From positions 60,111 to 124,110 of the forward strand of contig JAQXGF010000008.1 of assembly GCA_029006155.1 (NCBI GenBank): a DNA stretch of 64,000 nucleotides, in the 5' to 3' direction. Positions 10,487 through 19,069 of this stretch are shown here, piece by piece (the stretch's first letter is position 1; every line of letters starts with the position of its first letter). This DNA comes from Lachnospiraceae bacterium. Lineage in GTDB: Bacteria; Bacillota; Clostridia; Lachnospirales; Lachnospiraceae. The position numbers were made by a program, and so were the translations under genes. Below the pieces are notes generated by a model that was not told where the DNA came from, did not search any database, and was given only the letters and a program-made list of their open reading frames with translations.

Positions 10487-10576
10487 AACCGAATCAAGCT
10501 GCGAAGCAGCTATTTGGTTAATGAGCAAGTAGCGAAGCGAGCCCCGAAGCAGGCTCCGCAGCAGACCCCGCAGCAA

Positions 10577-10628
10577 AGCTGCAGGGATGAGCTGCAGGGA
10601 TGAGCTGCAGGGATGAGCTGCGGGGATG
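10577..10628 (+). repeat. Tandem repeat, 4 x 13 bp (AGCTGCAGGGATG)
   Basis: Three exact copies and one with a single A-to-G change. Confidence 0.9.
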
Positions 10629-10690
10629 GATTGCGAATATCCGCTTTGACCAGAACCGGGTGATCGTGAACAGAAAGGGCGGGTGAGCGT

Positions 10691-11275
10691 GTGAAGCAGG
10701 AACGAACCGTAATACTGGCAGATGATGATGTGGAGATCCGCGGCGCACTCCGCCGTGCACTGAAGGGATCGGTGTATACCGTTGTGGCGGAATCGTCCAA
10801 TGGCCTTGAACTGGTAAAGCAGTGTAAAGAATTAAAGCCGGATGTCGTGATCGCGGATATTCAGATGCCGACGATGAATGGCATGGAGGCAGCGAGACAG
10901 ATCGTGGAGGAGGAGCTTGGCCGGTGCGTGGTGATGCTCACTTCCTATGCGGATCGCTTTTTTGTGCAGGAGTGTGCGGATGCCGGAGTGACGGAGTATC
11001 TGACGAAGCCGCTGGATCCTGGGATGCTGATTCTGACACTGGACTGTGCGATGGAGAAGAGCCGGGAACTCTACCTGAAGCGCAAGGAGATGAACAAGCT
11101 TGCGCGCCGCAAACAGTCGCAGAACATTCTGGATGCTGCAAAGCTTCTGCTCATGGAGAACCGCGGGATGTCAGAAGATGAGGCCTATCTGTTTTTGAAA
11201 AATATGGCGAAGCGAAGACAGATCACACTGGAAGAAGTGGCGAGGATTGTCATTGCAAAAATGAGGACGCTGTGA
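10691..11275 (+). CDS. eutV: ANTAR-domain response regulator
   Basis: Receiver domain (DDD, ADIQMP, TKP) plus ANTAR helices; GTG start; next to eutW and eutA/B/C. Confidence 0.88.
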   Translation: MKQERTVILADDDVEIRGALRRALKGSVYTVVAESSNGLELVKQCKELKPDVVIADIQMPTMNGMEAARQIVEEELGRCVVMLTSYADRFFVQECADAGVTEYLTKPLDPGMLILTLDCAMEKSRELYLKRKEMNKLARRKQSQNILDAAKLLLMENRGMSEDEAYLFLKNMAKRRQITLEEVARIVIAKMRTL

Positions 11276-12618
11276 TGGAGAACATCAGTCGAGAGCTGTG
11301 TGAAAAATATACCGCGCTGGACCAGGATCAGATTGAGGAGATTATGACCTGGCTGGGAGAGCTTCAGAAGATCGCAGATTCGGAGGATTGCAATGTCTAC
11401 ATTGACTGTCTTTCTTTTTATGGAAAATCCTTTGTGGTCGTAGCAGAGGCGAAGCCGAACAAGCCGCAGTCCTTATATGAACGGCCGATCATCGGCTCGA
11501 TCATCAAATCATACCGGGAACCGGCGGTAGAGCGGGCCTTTTCTTCCGGACAGCCGACGGTGGGAGTGCTGGGACTGGAGATGCCGACGACGAAGCAGGT
11601 CGTACAGTCTGCGTATCCGATTTTTTATAAAGATCAGGTCATTGCGACGCTGATTTATGAAAAAGTCATCACCTCCTATCTTCCGGCAGAGCGGGAAGAG
11701 CCGGAAGAGATTTTCCTGGAGCCGGAAGTACTGAGCTTCCTGGAGGTATTTACCGATGCGGTACTTTTGATTGACCGGAAAGGGCTGATTGCCTATTCCA
11801 ATACGACGGCGCGCAGAGTGTTTCAGGAGCTTGGCTATATCGATTCTCTGAAAGGGATGGATATCCACAATATTGTTTCTTTTGAAAATGGTTTGATTCA
11901 GCAGTTTCAGATGAGCGGACATTATTTTGAAGCGCGCAAGGTGCTCATCGATGCGCGGCAGGGAGTGGAGGGTGTCATTATCCGCGACCGGACCGAGCAG
12001 GAGCGCTGCAAAGCAGAGCTGGAAAAGGCAAAGCTGGCAGGCACGGAGCTGCGGCATTCTTTGAAAAATGGCCTGCGTCTGCTGGAATTTGCAGATCATG
12101 AATGCGCGGAGGCGGTCGAGACCGAGGATGCCAAGGCGGCTTACCGCAAGGCACAGGGGCGTGTCCGGGCGCTTCGGACGATCACAGAGATCAAGCTGAA
12201 CAACGAGGAGATCGGAATGAAGCAGATGCTCGGGCAGATCGGAAAAGAGCTGCTGGTCATGCTGAGCAGTCCGAATTCCAATATCCGGATTCAGGTGGAA
12301 GGCGATGATCTCCATCTTCCGGGAGACAGCTCCAATGCGGTGATTCTGGTCATCTATGAGCTGATCTGCAATGCACTGAAATATGCATTCCCGGGACGGA
12401 CGGAAGGAAACATTTACGTTCGTCTGAAAGATGAGGATATCGTGTATACTTTTGAGGTAGAGGACGACGGCTGCGGATTTGATGTTTCGGATGGCGGGGA
12501 TCGATCCTCTGTCGGTCTTGGAATGATACAGGTCATGGTGCGTGACTGGCTGAACGGCGAGCTCCGGATTGCATCGGATGCACATGGGACAAAAGCGACA
12601 TTTGAAGTGATCGTGTAG
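11275..12618 (+). CDS. eutW: Ethanolamine sensor histidine kinase
   Basis: PAS-like region, His box ELRHSLKNGLRLL, HATPase motifs (YELICNALKYAFP, DDGCGFD); overlaps eutV. Confidence 0.87.
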   Translation: MENISRELCEKYTALDQDQIEEIMTWLGELQKIADSEDCNVYIDCLSFYGKSFVVVAEAKPNKPQSLYERPIIGSIIKSYREPAVERAFSSGQPTVGVLGLEMPTTKQVVQSAYPIFYKDQVIATLIYEKVITSYLPAEREEPEEIFLEPEVLSFLEVFTDAVLLIDRKGLIAYSNTTARRVFQELGYIDSLKGMDIHNIVSFENGLIQQFQMSGHYFEARKVLIDARQGVEGVIIRDRTEQERCKAELEKAKLAGTELRHSLKNGLRLLEFADHECAEAVETEDAKAAYRKAQGRVRALRTITEIKLNNEEIGMKQMLGQIGKELLVMLSSPNSNIRIQVEGDDLHLPGDSSNAVILVIYELICNALKYAFPGRTEGNIYVRLKDEDIVYTFEVEDDGCGFDVSDGGDRSSVGLGMIQVMVRDWLNGELRIASDAHGTKATFEVIV

Positions 12619-12713
12619 TAGCAGTCTGCGGTCCGGTGTTTTGCGCATGGAGGCTGCCAGGTAAAACAGAATAACATGCAGACGGACAGAGAATGTTCGC
12701 CTGAGAAAGGAAG

Positions 12714-12756
12714 CTGATAATTAAGGATAATATCAGTAACTGAGTAGTGAGACTCA
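12714..12756 (+). promoter_or_regulatory. Dual-hairpin ANTAR target upstream of eutA
   Basis: P1 CTGAT(A)ATT-[AAGGAT]-AATATCAG (12714-12736); P2 TGAGT-[AGTGAG]-ACTCA (12741-12756); both hexaloops have A1 and G4; P2 overlaps the terminator 5' arm. Confidence 0.72.
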
Positions 12757-12792
12757 AAATTTTCCAACCAAGGGGAAATTTTGGGTCTTTTT
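12750..12792 (+). terminator. Intrinsic terminator in eutA leader (target of antitermination)
   Basis: AGACTCAAAATTTTCC-AACCAA-GGGGAAATTTTGGGTCTTTTT. Confidence 0.85.
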
Positions 12793-12891
12793 GCATGTAC
12801 CGTTCAGAAAGCAGCATTCCGGAAAGACGTGCGGGTCTGCGGCCTGCAGTCTGAACGTCCGGAAGTCAGAAAATCAGGAAAGGAGGAATTT

Positions 12892-14319
12892 ATGAAACAG
12901 GAAATATACAGCGCGGGAATCGACATCGGGACATCCACGACGCAGCTGATTTTCAGCAGGATTACGATTGAAAACATGGCAAATGCGTATTCCGTGCCGC
13001 GTATCAGCATCGTGGACAAGGAAGTCATTTACCGCAGCAATATTTATAATACACCACTGATCGGATCGACAGAAATCGACGCAAAGAAGATCCGGGAGAT
13101 TGTGTTGGGGGAATATCAGAAGTCCGGGTTCCGGCCGGAGGATCTCTCGACCGGAGCGGTCATCATCACCGGTGAGACAGCCCGGAAGAAAAATGCATCG
13201 GAAGTTTTGCGTGTCCTCAGCAATATGGCAGGTGATTTTGTTGTCGCGACGGCCGGGCCGGATCTGGAATCGGTACTGGCGGCAAAGGGAGCCGGGACAG
13301 ATACGTTGTCGAAGGAGCAGAACGTTACGGTGGCAAATGTGGATATCGGCGGAGGTACGAGCAATATCGCTGTTTATCGAAATGGCACGCTTGTCGCGAC
13401 CTCCTGTCTGGATATCGGAGGACGGCTGATTCGAATTGAGCATGGAAAGATCAGCTATATCTATGACCGGCTGCAAAAGCTTTTACAGCAGCAGGGGATT
13501 CAGATACAGGTGGGAGAGGTGGCAGATGAACAGAAGCTTCGTAAGATATGTGGTTATATGGTTTCCCAGCTGGCAGAAGCCCTGAATCTGAAGGCGCGCA
13601 GCCCGGAGCACGCAGCATTTTATACGAATCAGGGTGCTGCGGTGCCGGAGCAGGTGATGGTTCAGGCACTCACCTTTTCCGGAGGCGTCGCAGACTGCAT
13701 TGAGACGAACGCGGGAGACGCTTACCGGTACGGGGATATCGGTCCGCTGCTCGGCAGTGCAGTAGCGCGCCATCCGGCTTTTCAGAAGGTACGCATTTAC
13801 CGGGCAAAGGAGACGATCCGCGCGACGGTTGTCGGTGCAGGTACACATACGACGACCGTGAGCGGAAGCACGATCTCCTACAGCACGAAGTGCCTGCCGG
13901 TGAAAAATATTCCGGTATTAAAGGTGTCACGAGAGGCCGAACGGGATCCGAAGCAGCTGCAGGAGGAGATCCTTGCCAGACTTCCGATCTATTATTCAGA
14001 AGGAAAGGCAGAGCCGGCAGCGATCGCCCTCACAGCGGAGGATTATCACAGCTTCCGGGAAGTGCAGCAGCTGGCGGAGGCATTGCTGACCGGTACGAAG
14101 GATCTGTATACAAATGGATTTCCTTTGATTGTTGTCATTGAGTGTGATATCGCAAAGGCGCTCGGCAATATGCTGCGCGCTGCGCTTGGAAAAGAACGGC
14201 CGGTGATCTGCCTTGACAGTGTGTATGTCGGGGATGGCGACTATATCGATATCGGCGAGCCGCTCATCGAGGGCAGCGTCGTGCCGGTCGTCACAAAGAC
14301 GCTGATTTTTAATAACTAG
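12892..14319 (+). CDS. eutA: Ethanolamine ammonia-lyase reactivating factor
   Basis: AGIDIGTSTTQLIFSR, VDIGGGTSNIAVY; start after AGGAGG. Confidence 0.93.
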   Translation: MKQEIYSAGIDIGTSTTQLIFSRITIENMANAYSVPRISIVDKEVIYRSNIYNTPLIGSTEIDAKKIREIVLGEYQKSGFRPEDLSTGAVIITGETARKKNASEVLRVLSNMAGDFVVATAGPDLESVLAAKGAGTDTLSKEQNVTVANVDIGGGTSNIAVYRNGTLVATSCLDIGGRLIRIEHGKISYIYDRLQKLLQQQGIQIQVGEVADEQKLRKICGYMVSQLAEALNLKARSPEHAAFYTNQGAAVPEQVMVQALTFSGGVADCIETNAGDAYRYGDIGPLLGSAVARHPAFQKVRIYRAKETIRATVVGAGTHTTTVSGSTISYSTKCLPVKNIPVLKVSREAERDPKQLQEEILARLPIYYSEGKAEPAAIALTAEDYHSFREVQQLAEALLTGTKDLYTNGFPLIVVIECDIAKALGNMLRAALGKERPVICLDSVYVGDGDYIDIGEPLIEGSVVPVVTKTLIFNN

Positions 14320-14432
14320 CCCATGGCCGGGGAGCTGCCTTTTGGCTGATCAGGATAGCTTTACTGCGGACGGCGTTGCAATAAAGCAGCAGACTTATCT
14401 GCCCCGGTTAAATATAAAGGAGGTATATACTT

Positions 14433-14705
14433 ATGAAGGATGCATTGGGAATGATTGAAACGAAAGGACTGGTCGCTTCCATTGAAGCTGCGGATGCAAT
14501 GGTAAAAGCGGCCAATGTGCGGCTGATCGGAAGGGAGTTTGTCGGCGGAGGCATCGTCACCGTCATGGTGCGGGGCGATGTAGGAGCGGTAAAAGCTTCG
14601 ACGGATGCAGGCGCTGCCGCTGCGGAACGGGTCGGCGAACTGCTGTCCGTGCATGTGATTCCGAGGCCGCACGGAGAAGTGGAGGAAATCCTTCCACAGA
14701 TTTAA
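14433..14705 (+). CDS. eutM: BMC-domain microcompartment shell protein (EutM/PduA type)
   Basis: [30 protein letters not shown] ... [37 protein letters not shown]. Confidence 0.9.
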   Translation: MKDALGMIETKGLVASIEAADAMVKAANVRLIGREFVGGGIVTVMVRGDVGAVKASTDAGAAAAERVGELLSVHVIPRPHGEVEEILPQI

Positions 14706-14723
14706 CCGAATCAAGCAAGTCCC

Positions 14724-14848
14724 CTGCTTCCATTGCGGGTAGCAATAAGCAGTAGGTTTGGAGTTGCTTGTATCAGGAGTGGTGCAAGCCATCTACTGCC
14801 TCCGTTGCGGGTAGTAATAAGCAGTAGGTTTGGAGTTGCCTGGATCAG
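14724..14848 (+). repeat. Imperfect 53-bp direct repeat, period 72 bp
   Basis: 14724-14776 and 14796-14848 share CTGCyTCCrTTGCGGGTAGyAATAAGCAGTAGGTTTGGAGTTGCyTGkATCAG; each can fold. Confidence 0.85.
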
Positions 14849-14963
14849 AAAAACAGGCCGCAGGCATTTACTGTATTGTCGGGTCTGTGAGGAAAACGGA
14901 AAGATATAGAGCACAGAAAACGGATGTGTTATCATAATCAGAAAAAACTGTGGAGGGAAAGAC

Positions 14964-15563
14964 ATGGCATATCGCACGGCACTGGCCTTAAATAAAAAAG
15001 AAGATTTGAACCGGGCAGCGGAGGCATTTCAGGAGGCGGGATTTACCGACCTGATCCGCGTGTCCAATACGCTGGAGCTGATTTTGGCCTGTACGTCTTC
15101 ACAGGTGGATATTCTGGTAATTGATATGGACCTTCCGTTTATGGACTGCATGAGTGCAGTCAGCTACCTTGTGGAGAAAAAGCGCGCAGGGCTGGTCGTG
15201 GCAGTGGCAGATGACTGGGAACCGTACCAGAGAAAGGAACATCTGCAGGCAATTGATCTTTTTGTGACACGGCCTGTCACGGCAGCAAAACTGATCCCGG
15301 GGCTGATGGTCAATCTGGCTCGCAAAGAAAGACTCCGTGCACTGGAGGAAGAGTTTGCAAAAGAAGAGGAAGCGTTTCGCCGGGAAAAAGTGCGGAATTA
15401 TACGTTGCATCTTCTCATGGACAAGCTTGGCTGTTCCGAAGCGGAAGGAATGGCATATCTGCAGAAGCATGCGACTGCGTATGGGAAGGACGTCGATGAG
15501 GTAGCCGAAATTTTTTATGAGATGCTTTGTATGGAGAAAAAGTCGAAGGACAGGAAGGAATAG
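14964..15563 (+). CDS. Second ANTAR-like regulator with a degenerate receiver domain
   Basis: Receiver-like region (VIDMDLPFMD; VTRP instead of TKP) and C-terminal three-helix segment aligning to the EutV ANTAR domain. Confidence 0.65.
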   Translation: MAYRTALALNKKEDLNRAAEAFQEAGFTDLIRVSNTLELILACTSSQVDILVIDMDLPFMDCMSAVSYLVEKKRAGLVVAVADDWEPYQRKEHLQAIDLFVTRPVTAAKLIPGLMVNLARKERLRALEEEFAKEEEAFRREKVRNYTLHLLMDKLGCSEAEGMAYLQKHATAYGKDVDEVAEIFYEMLCMEKKSKDRKE

Positions 15564-15566
15564 ATT

Positions 15567-16931
15567 ATGAAATTAAAGACAACACTGAATGGACATGTAT
15601 ATCAGTTCAAGGATATCAAAGATGTGCTGGCAAAGGCAAATGAGCCGAAGGCAGCGGACCGTCTGCAGGGAATTGCAGCGGAGGATGAGTCAGAGCGTGT
15701 GGCGGCGAAAGTCGTACTCTCTGAGATGACGATCGGGGACATTGTGGAAAATCCGACGGTGCCGTATGAGAAGGATGAGGTGACACGTGTCAATATCGAC
15801 GGCATGAATAAGAAGACGTACAGCCAGATGAAGAATACGACGCTGGGCGAGTTCCGTGAGCAGATCCTCCGTTATGAGACGACCGAAGATGACCTGAAGC
15901 GGATGTCCCGCGGGATCAACGGCGAGGTCGCAGCGGCAGTGGCGAAGCTGATGGGGGCGATGGATCTTGTATATGCAGGCAGCAAAATGCACGTGACGAC
16001 ACGCTGTAACACGGAGATCGGCCAGCCGGGCACGCTTTCCTACCGCCTGCAGGCAAACAGCACGACGGATAATCCGGAGACGATCCTTCTCGGCGTTATG
16101 GAGGGAATTACATACGGCGCAGGGGATGCCTGCCTTGGTATCAACCCGGTAGAGGATAACTACGAGAGTACGAACCGAATCGCGCAGAAGCTCTACGAGT
16201 TTATGATGAAAAATGAGATCCCGACGCAGCTGACCGTGCTTTCCCACATTACGACACAGATGGATGCCTTAAAGCGTGGCACGCCGCTCTCTATGGTATT
16301 CCAGTCGATCGCAGGAACTCAGAAGGCGAATGACAACTTTGGCGTGAGCAAGAGCCTGCTGCACGAGGCATATCAGATCGCATTTGAGCACGGCATCAGT
16401 TCCGGCCCGAATCTTCTGTACTTCGAGACCGGCCAGGGCTCTGAGGTGACGATCAACTGTGACGAGGGCGTGGATGAATTGACACTGGAAGGCAGAAAAT
16501 ATGGCTTTGCGCGTTATTTCCGTCCGTTTATGCTGAACAATGTATCCGGATTTATCGGGCCGGAGACGATTTACGATGGAAAAGAAATGCTCCGTGCAAA
16601 TCTGGAAGATCACTTTATGGGGAAACTGCTTGGCCTTCCGATGGGCATGGCTCCGTGCTTTACGAACCATACGCCGATCAATATAGACGATCAGCAGATG
16701 GCGACCATGCTGCTGGCACTGTCCGGGGCAAACTACTACATGGGCGTTCCGATGGGGGACGATGTCATGCTGGCTTATCAGGATACGAGCTTCCACGATG
16801 ACGCGGTACTGCGTGATTTGACACATCGGACACCGGCACCGGAGTTCCATAAATGGATGATGAAAAAAGGGCTGATGGATGAGACTGGAAAACTGACCCC
16901 GCTGGCGGGCGATGCATCTATCTTTTTATAA
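15567..16931 (+). CDS. eutB: Ethanolamine ammonia-lyase large subunit
   Basis: MKLKTTLNGHVYQFKDIKDVLAKANEPKAADRLQGIAA...; full-length EutB, 454 aa. Confidence 0.97.
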   Translation: MKLKTTLNGHVYQFKDIKDVLAKANEPKAADRLQGIAAEDESERVAAKVVLSEMTIGDIVENPTVPYEKDEVTRVNIDGMNKKTYSQMKNTTLGEFREQILRYETTEDDLKRMSRGINGEVAAAVAKLMGAMDLVYAGSKMHVTTRCNTEIGQPGTLSYRLQANSTTDNPETILLGVMEGITYGAGDACLGINPVEDNYESTNRIAQKLYEFMMKNEIPTQLTVLSHITTQMDALKRGTPLSMVFQSIAGTQKANDNFGVSKSLLHEAYQIAFEHGISSGPNLLYFETGQGSEVTINCDEGVDELTLEGRKYGFARYFRPFMLNNVSGFIGPETIYDGKEMLRANLEDHFMGKLLGLPMGMAPCFTNHTPINIDDQQMATMLLALSGANYYMGVPMGDDVMLAYQDTSFHDDAVLRDLTHRTPAPEFHKWMMKKGLMDETGKLTPLAGDASIFL

Positions 16932-16948
16932 ATCGGAGGAGGAACATC

Positions 16949-17824
16949 ATGAACGAAGAACAGATCAGACAGTTAGTGGCAGAAGTGATAAAAAGTATTC
17001 ATGAGCAGAGCGAAGCAGCACCGGAGGAGATGAAGAAATCCGGTCCGGTGATCGATGATGGCATGATTCCCGATGTCCGGGAGGATGACTACAGAAGCTA
17101 TATCGATATTCCGGATGCGGCAAATCCGGAGGAGTTCCTGCGTATTAAAAAACAGACCGATGCGCGGATCGGTCTCGGACGGTGCGGCAACCGCTATACG
17201 ACGAAAGCATATTTGCGCCTGCTGGCAGACCATGCGGGTGCACTGGATGCAGTCATGAGTGAGGCGCCGGAGCATCTCGTGGAGGAGAACCACCTGCTTC
17301 CGGTACAGACACTCTGCAGAGATAAAAACGAGTACATGTCCCGCCCGGACCTTGGACGGCAGTTCTCTGATGAGATGAAGCAGAAAATGAAAGATGCCTG
17401 CATCAAAGATGCGGATGTACAGATCATCCTCTCCGAGGGACTTTCCAGTACTGCAATGGAGCGGAACACGAACGATCTGCTGGCTTCTTTGCAGCAGGGG
17501 TTAAAGCTCGAGGAACTTTCCGTCGGTACACCGATCTATGTAAAATATTCCCGCGTACCGGCGATGGATGTGATCACAGAGATTACACATGCAAAAGTAA
17601 CGATCATGCTGATCGGTGAGCGTCCTGGTATGTCTACCTATGCATCGTTAAGTGCTTACATGACCTACAATGGCTATGTCGGCATCCCGGAGGCCGCACG
17701 CAATGTAGTTTCCAACATTCATGCAGGCGGTATCAATCCGATAGAAGCAGGCGCGCACATCGCATCTGTCGCACGAAAGATGATGGAGCAGAAAGCATCC
17801 GGAACGGATCTGCAGCTGTTCTGA
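16949..17824 (+). CDS. eutC: Ethanolamine ammonia-lyase small subunit
   Basis: RIGLGRCGNRYTTKAYLRLLADHAGALDAV..., MLIGERPGMSTYASLSAYMTY. Confidence 0.97.
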   Translation: MNEEQIRQLVAEVIKSIHEQSEAAPEEMKKSGPVIDDGMIPDVREDDYRSYIDIPDAANPEEFLRIKKQTDARIGLGRCGNRYTTKAYLRLLADHAGALDAVMSEAPEHLVEENHLLPVQTLCRDKNEYMSRPDLGRQFSDEMKQKMKDACIKDADVQIILSEGLSSTAMERNTNDLLASLQQGLKLEELSVGTPIYVKYSRVPAMDVITEITHAKVTIMLIGERPGMSTYASLSAYMTYNGYVGIPEAARNVVSNIHAGGINPIEAGAHIASVARKMMEQKASGTDLQLF

Positions 17825-17910
17825 TAAAATAAAAATACTTTACAGTAGTGGGAAAATGTGATAAAATAGTTCCCGCAATTGAACAGCGAACTTTGGTATA
17901 ATTGGAAACG

Positions 17911-17961
17911 ACACATGTGTGCTTTGCTCACTGATAACGAACAACACACATGTGTTTTTTT
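17911..17961 (+). promoter_or_regulatory. Twin palindromes ACACATGTGT (17911-17920, 17946-17955) ending in T7: terminator/attenuator or twin operator
   Basis: Two identical 10-bp palindromes 35 bp apart; second runs into TTTTTTT; TATAAT-like hexamer just upstream. Confidence 0.6.
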
Positions 17962-17992
17962 GCGCTCATTTATCAAAAAGGAGAGTACAATT

Positions 17993-18457
17993 ATGCAAAA
18001 GTCAAAGTTACAGAACATTCTTTTTACCATCGTGATGGCGTTTGTCATGGTGTATGCCATGGTATGCTACAACATCGCGCTCGACAAAGGCCAGATGTCG
18101 AATCAGATTTTTCTCATTGCCTTTCATGAGATGCCGATCATGTGGCCGATTGCCTGCATTCTGGAGTATTTTGTGATTGAAAAGTTGGCCGCAAAGCTGG
18201 CGTTCCGGATCGTTACCCCGCAGGAACGACCGGTTTTTATCACGCTTGCGATCTCTACCATGATCGTCTGCCTGATGTGTCCGATCATGAGTTTTATCGC
18301 GACCCTGCTCTTTATGAATCCGGGCAAAGAGATCATCGCGCTCTGGCTGCAGAAAACCACGATGAACTTTCCGATGGCACTTTGCTGGCAGATCTTCTTC
18401 GCCGGCCCGGGCGTGCGGAATTTCTTCCGTCTGTTTGAGGGAAAAAAGCAGGCATAA
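17993..18457 (+). CDS. DUF2798-type small membrane protein
   Basis: Four hydrophobic segments, two repeats of the DUF2798 pattern; AAAAGGAG RBS. Confidence 0.7.
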   Translation: MQKSKLQNILFTIVMAFVMVYAMVCYNIALDKGQMSNQIFLIAFHEMPIMWPIACILEYFVIEKLAAKLAFRIVTPQERPVFITLAISTMIVCLMCPIMSFIATLLFMNPGKEIIALWLQKTTMNFPMALCWQIFFAGPGVRNFFRLFEGKKQA

Positions 18458-18521
18458 AAAACAGAAATCCGGGCAGACTGAGCAGGAAAGAACATGATCT
18501 GAGTCTGTACGGAGGTGTGAC

Positions 18522-18959
18522 ATGATCGAAAACGATACGATCCGCCTGCTCCGGGTCTGCGATTCCGGAGTGAAGATGGGCATTCTCTCCATCAACGATG
18601 TAGTGAATCAGGTGGAGGATGACAAACTGGCAAAGACGCTCAAAAAGAGCCGGGAAAAGCATGAAAAGCTGGACGGTGAGATCAACAAGATCCTTGCTGA
18701 ATACCATGACGACGGGAAAGAGCCCGGCACGATGGCGCGCGGTATGTCGTGGATCAAGACCGGCGTCAAGATGGCGGTCGATCCATCCGATGCCACGATC
18801 GCAGACCTGATGACAGACGGTTGTCACATGGGCTGCAAATCCCTTCAGAAATACCTCAACGAATACCCCGCCGCCGAGAATCGTGTAAAGCACATCGCGG
18901 AGGAACTGATCGAGGTGGAAGAAGAGATGGTGGAGGAGATGAAGGAGTATCTGAGATAG
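18522..18959 (+). CDS. Conserved hypothetical helical protein
   Basis: MIENDTIRLLRVCDSGVKMGILSINDVVNQVEDDKLAKTLKKSREKHEKLDGEI...; GGAGGTG RBS. Confidence 0.6.
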   Translation: MIENDTIRLLRVCDSGVKMGILSINDVVNQVEDDKLAKTLKKSREKHEKLDGEINKILAEYHDDGKEPGTMARGMSWIKTGVKMAVDPSDATIADLMTDGCHMGCKSLQKYLNEYPAAENRVKHIAEELIEVEEEMVEEMKEYLR

Positions 18960-18974
18960 AATCAAAAACGACGC

Positions 18975-19008
18975 AGAAGGCAGGTCTGAGAGGATCTGCC
19001 TTTTTGCG
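18975..19008 (+). terminator. Rho-independent terminator
   Basis: AAGGCAGGTCTGAGAGGATCTGCCTTTTT. Confidence 0.7.
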
Positions 19009-19069
19009 TATTCTGAAATTATTAATTAAGAAACAGTACAATGCAAACCAGACAAAAAAATTTTCGTTG

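Noticed and set aside
10577-10628. CRISPR-like array
   Set aside because: Contiguous 13-bp tandem units without spacers; no cas genes anywhere in the window
10510-10800. Minus-strand ORF with SSLQLIPAAHPC repeats
   Set aside because: Product of the 13-bp tandem repeat and the eutV start, not a real protein repeat
11509-12648. 379-aa minus-strand ORF
   Set aside because: Antisense to eutW; no domain
14320-14432. ANTAR hairpin in the eutA-shell gene gap
   Set aside because: A long CCGGGG...CCCCGG pairing exists, but I found no hexaloop with A1 and G4 on a convincing stem
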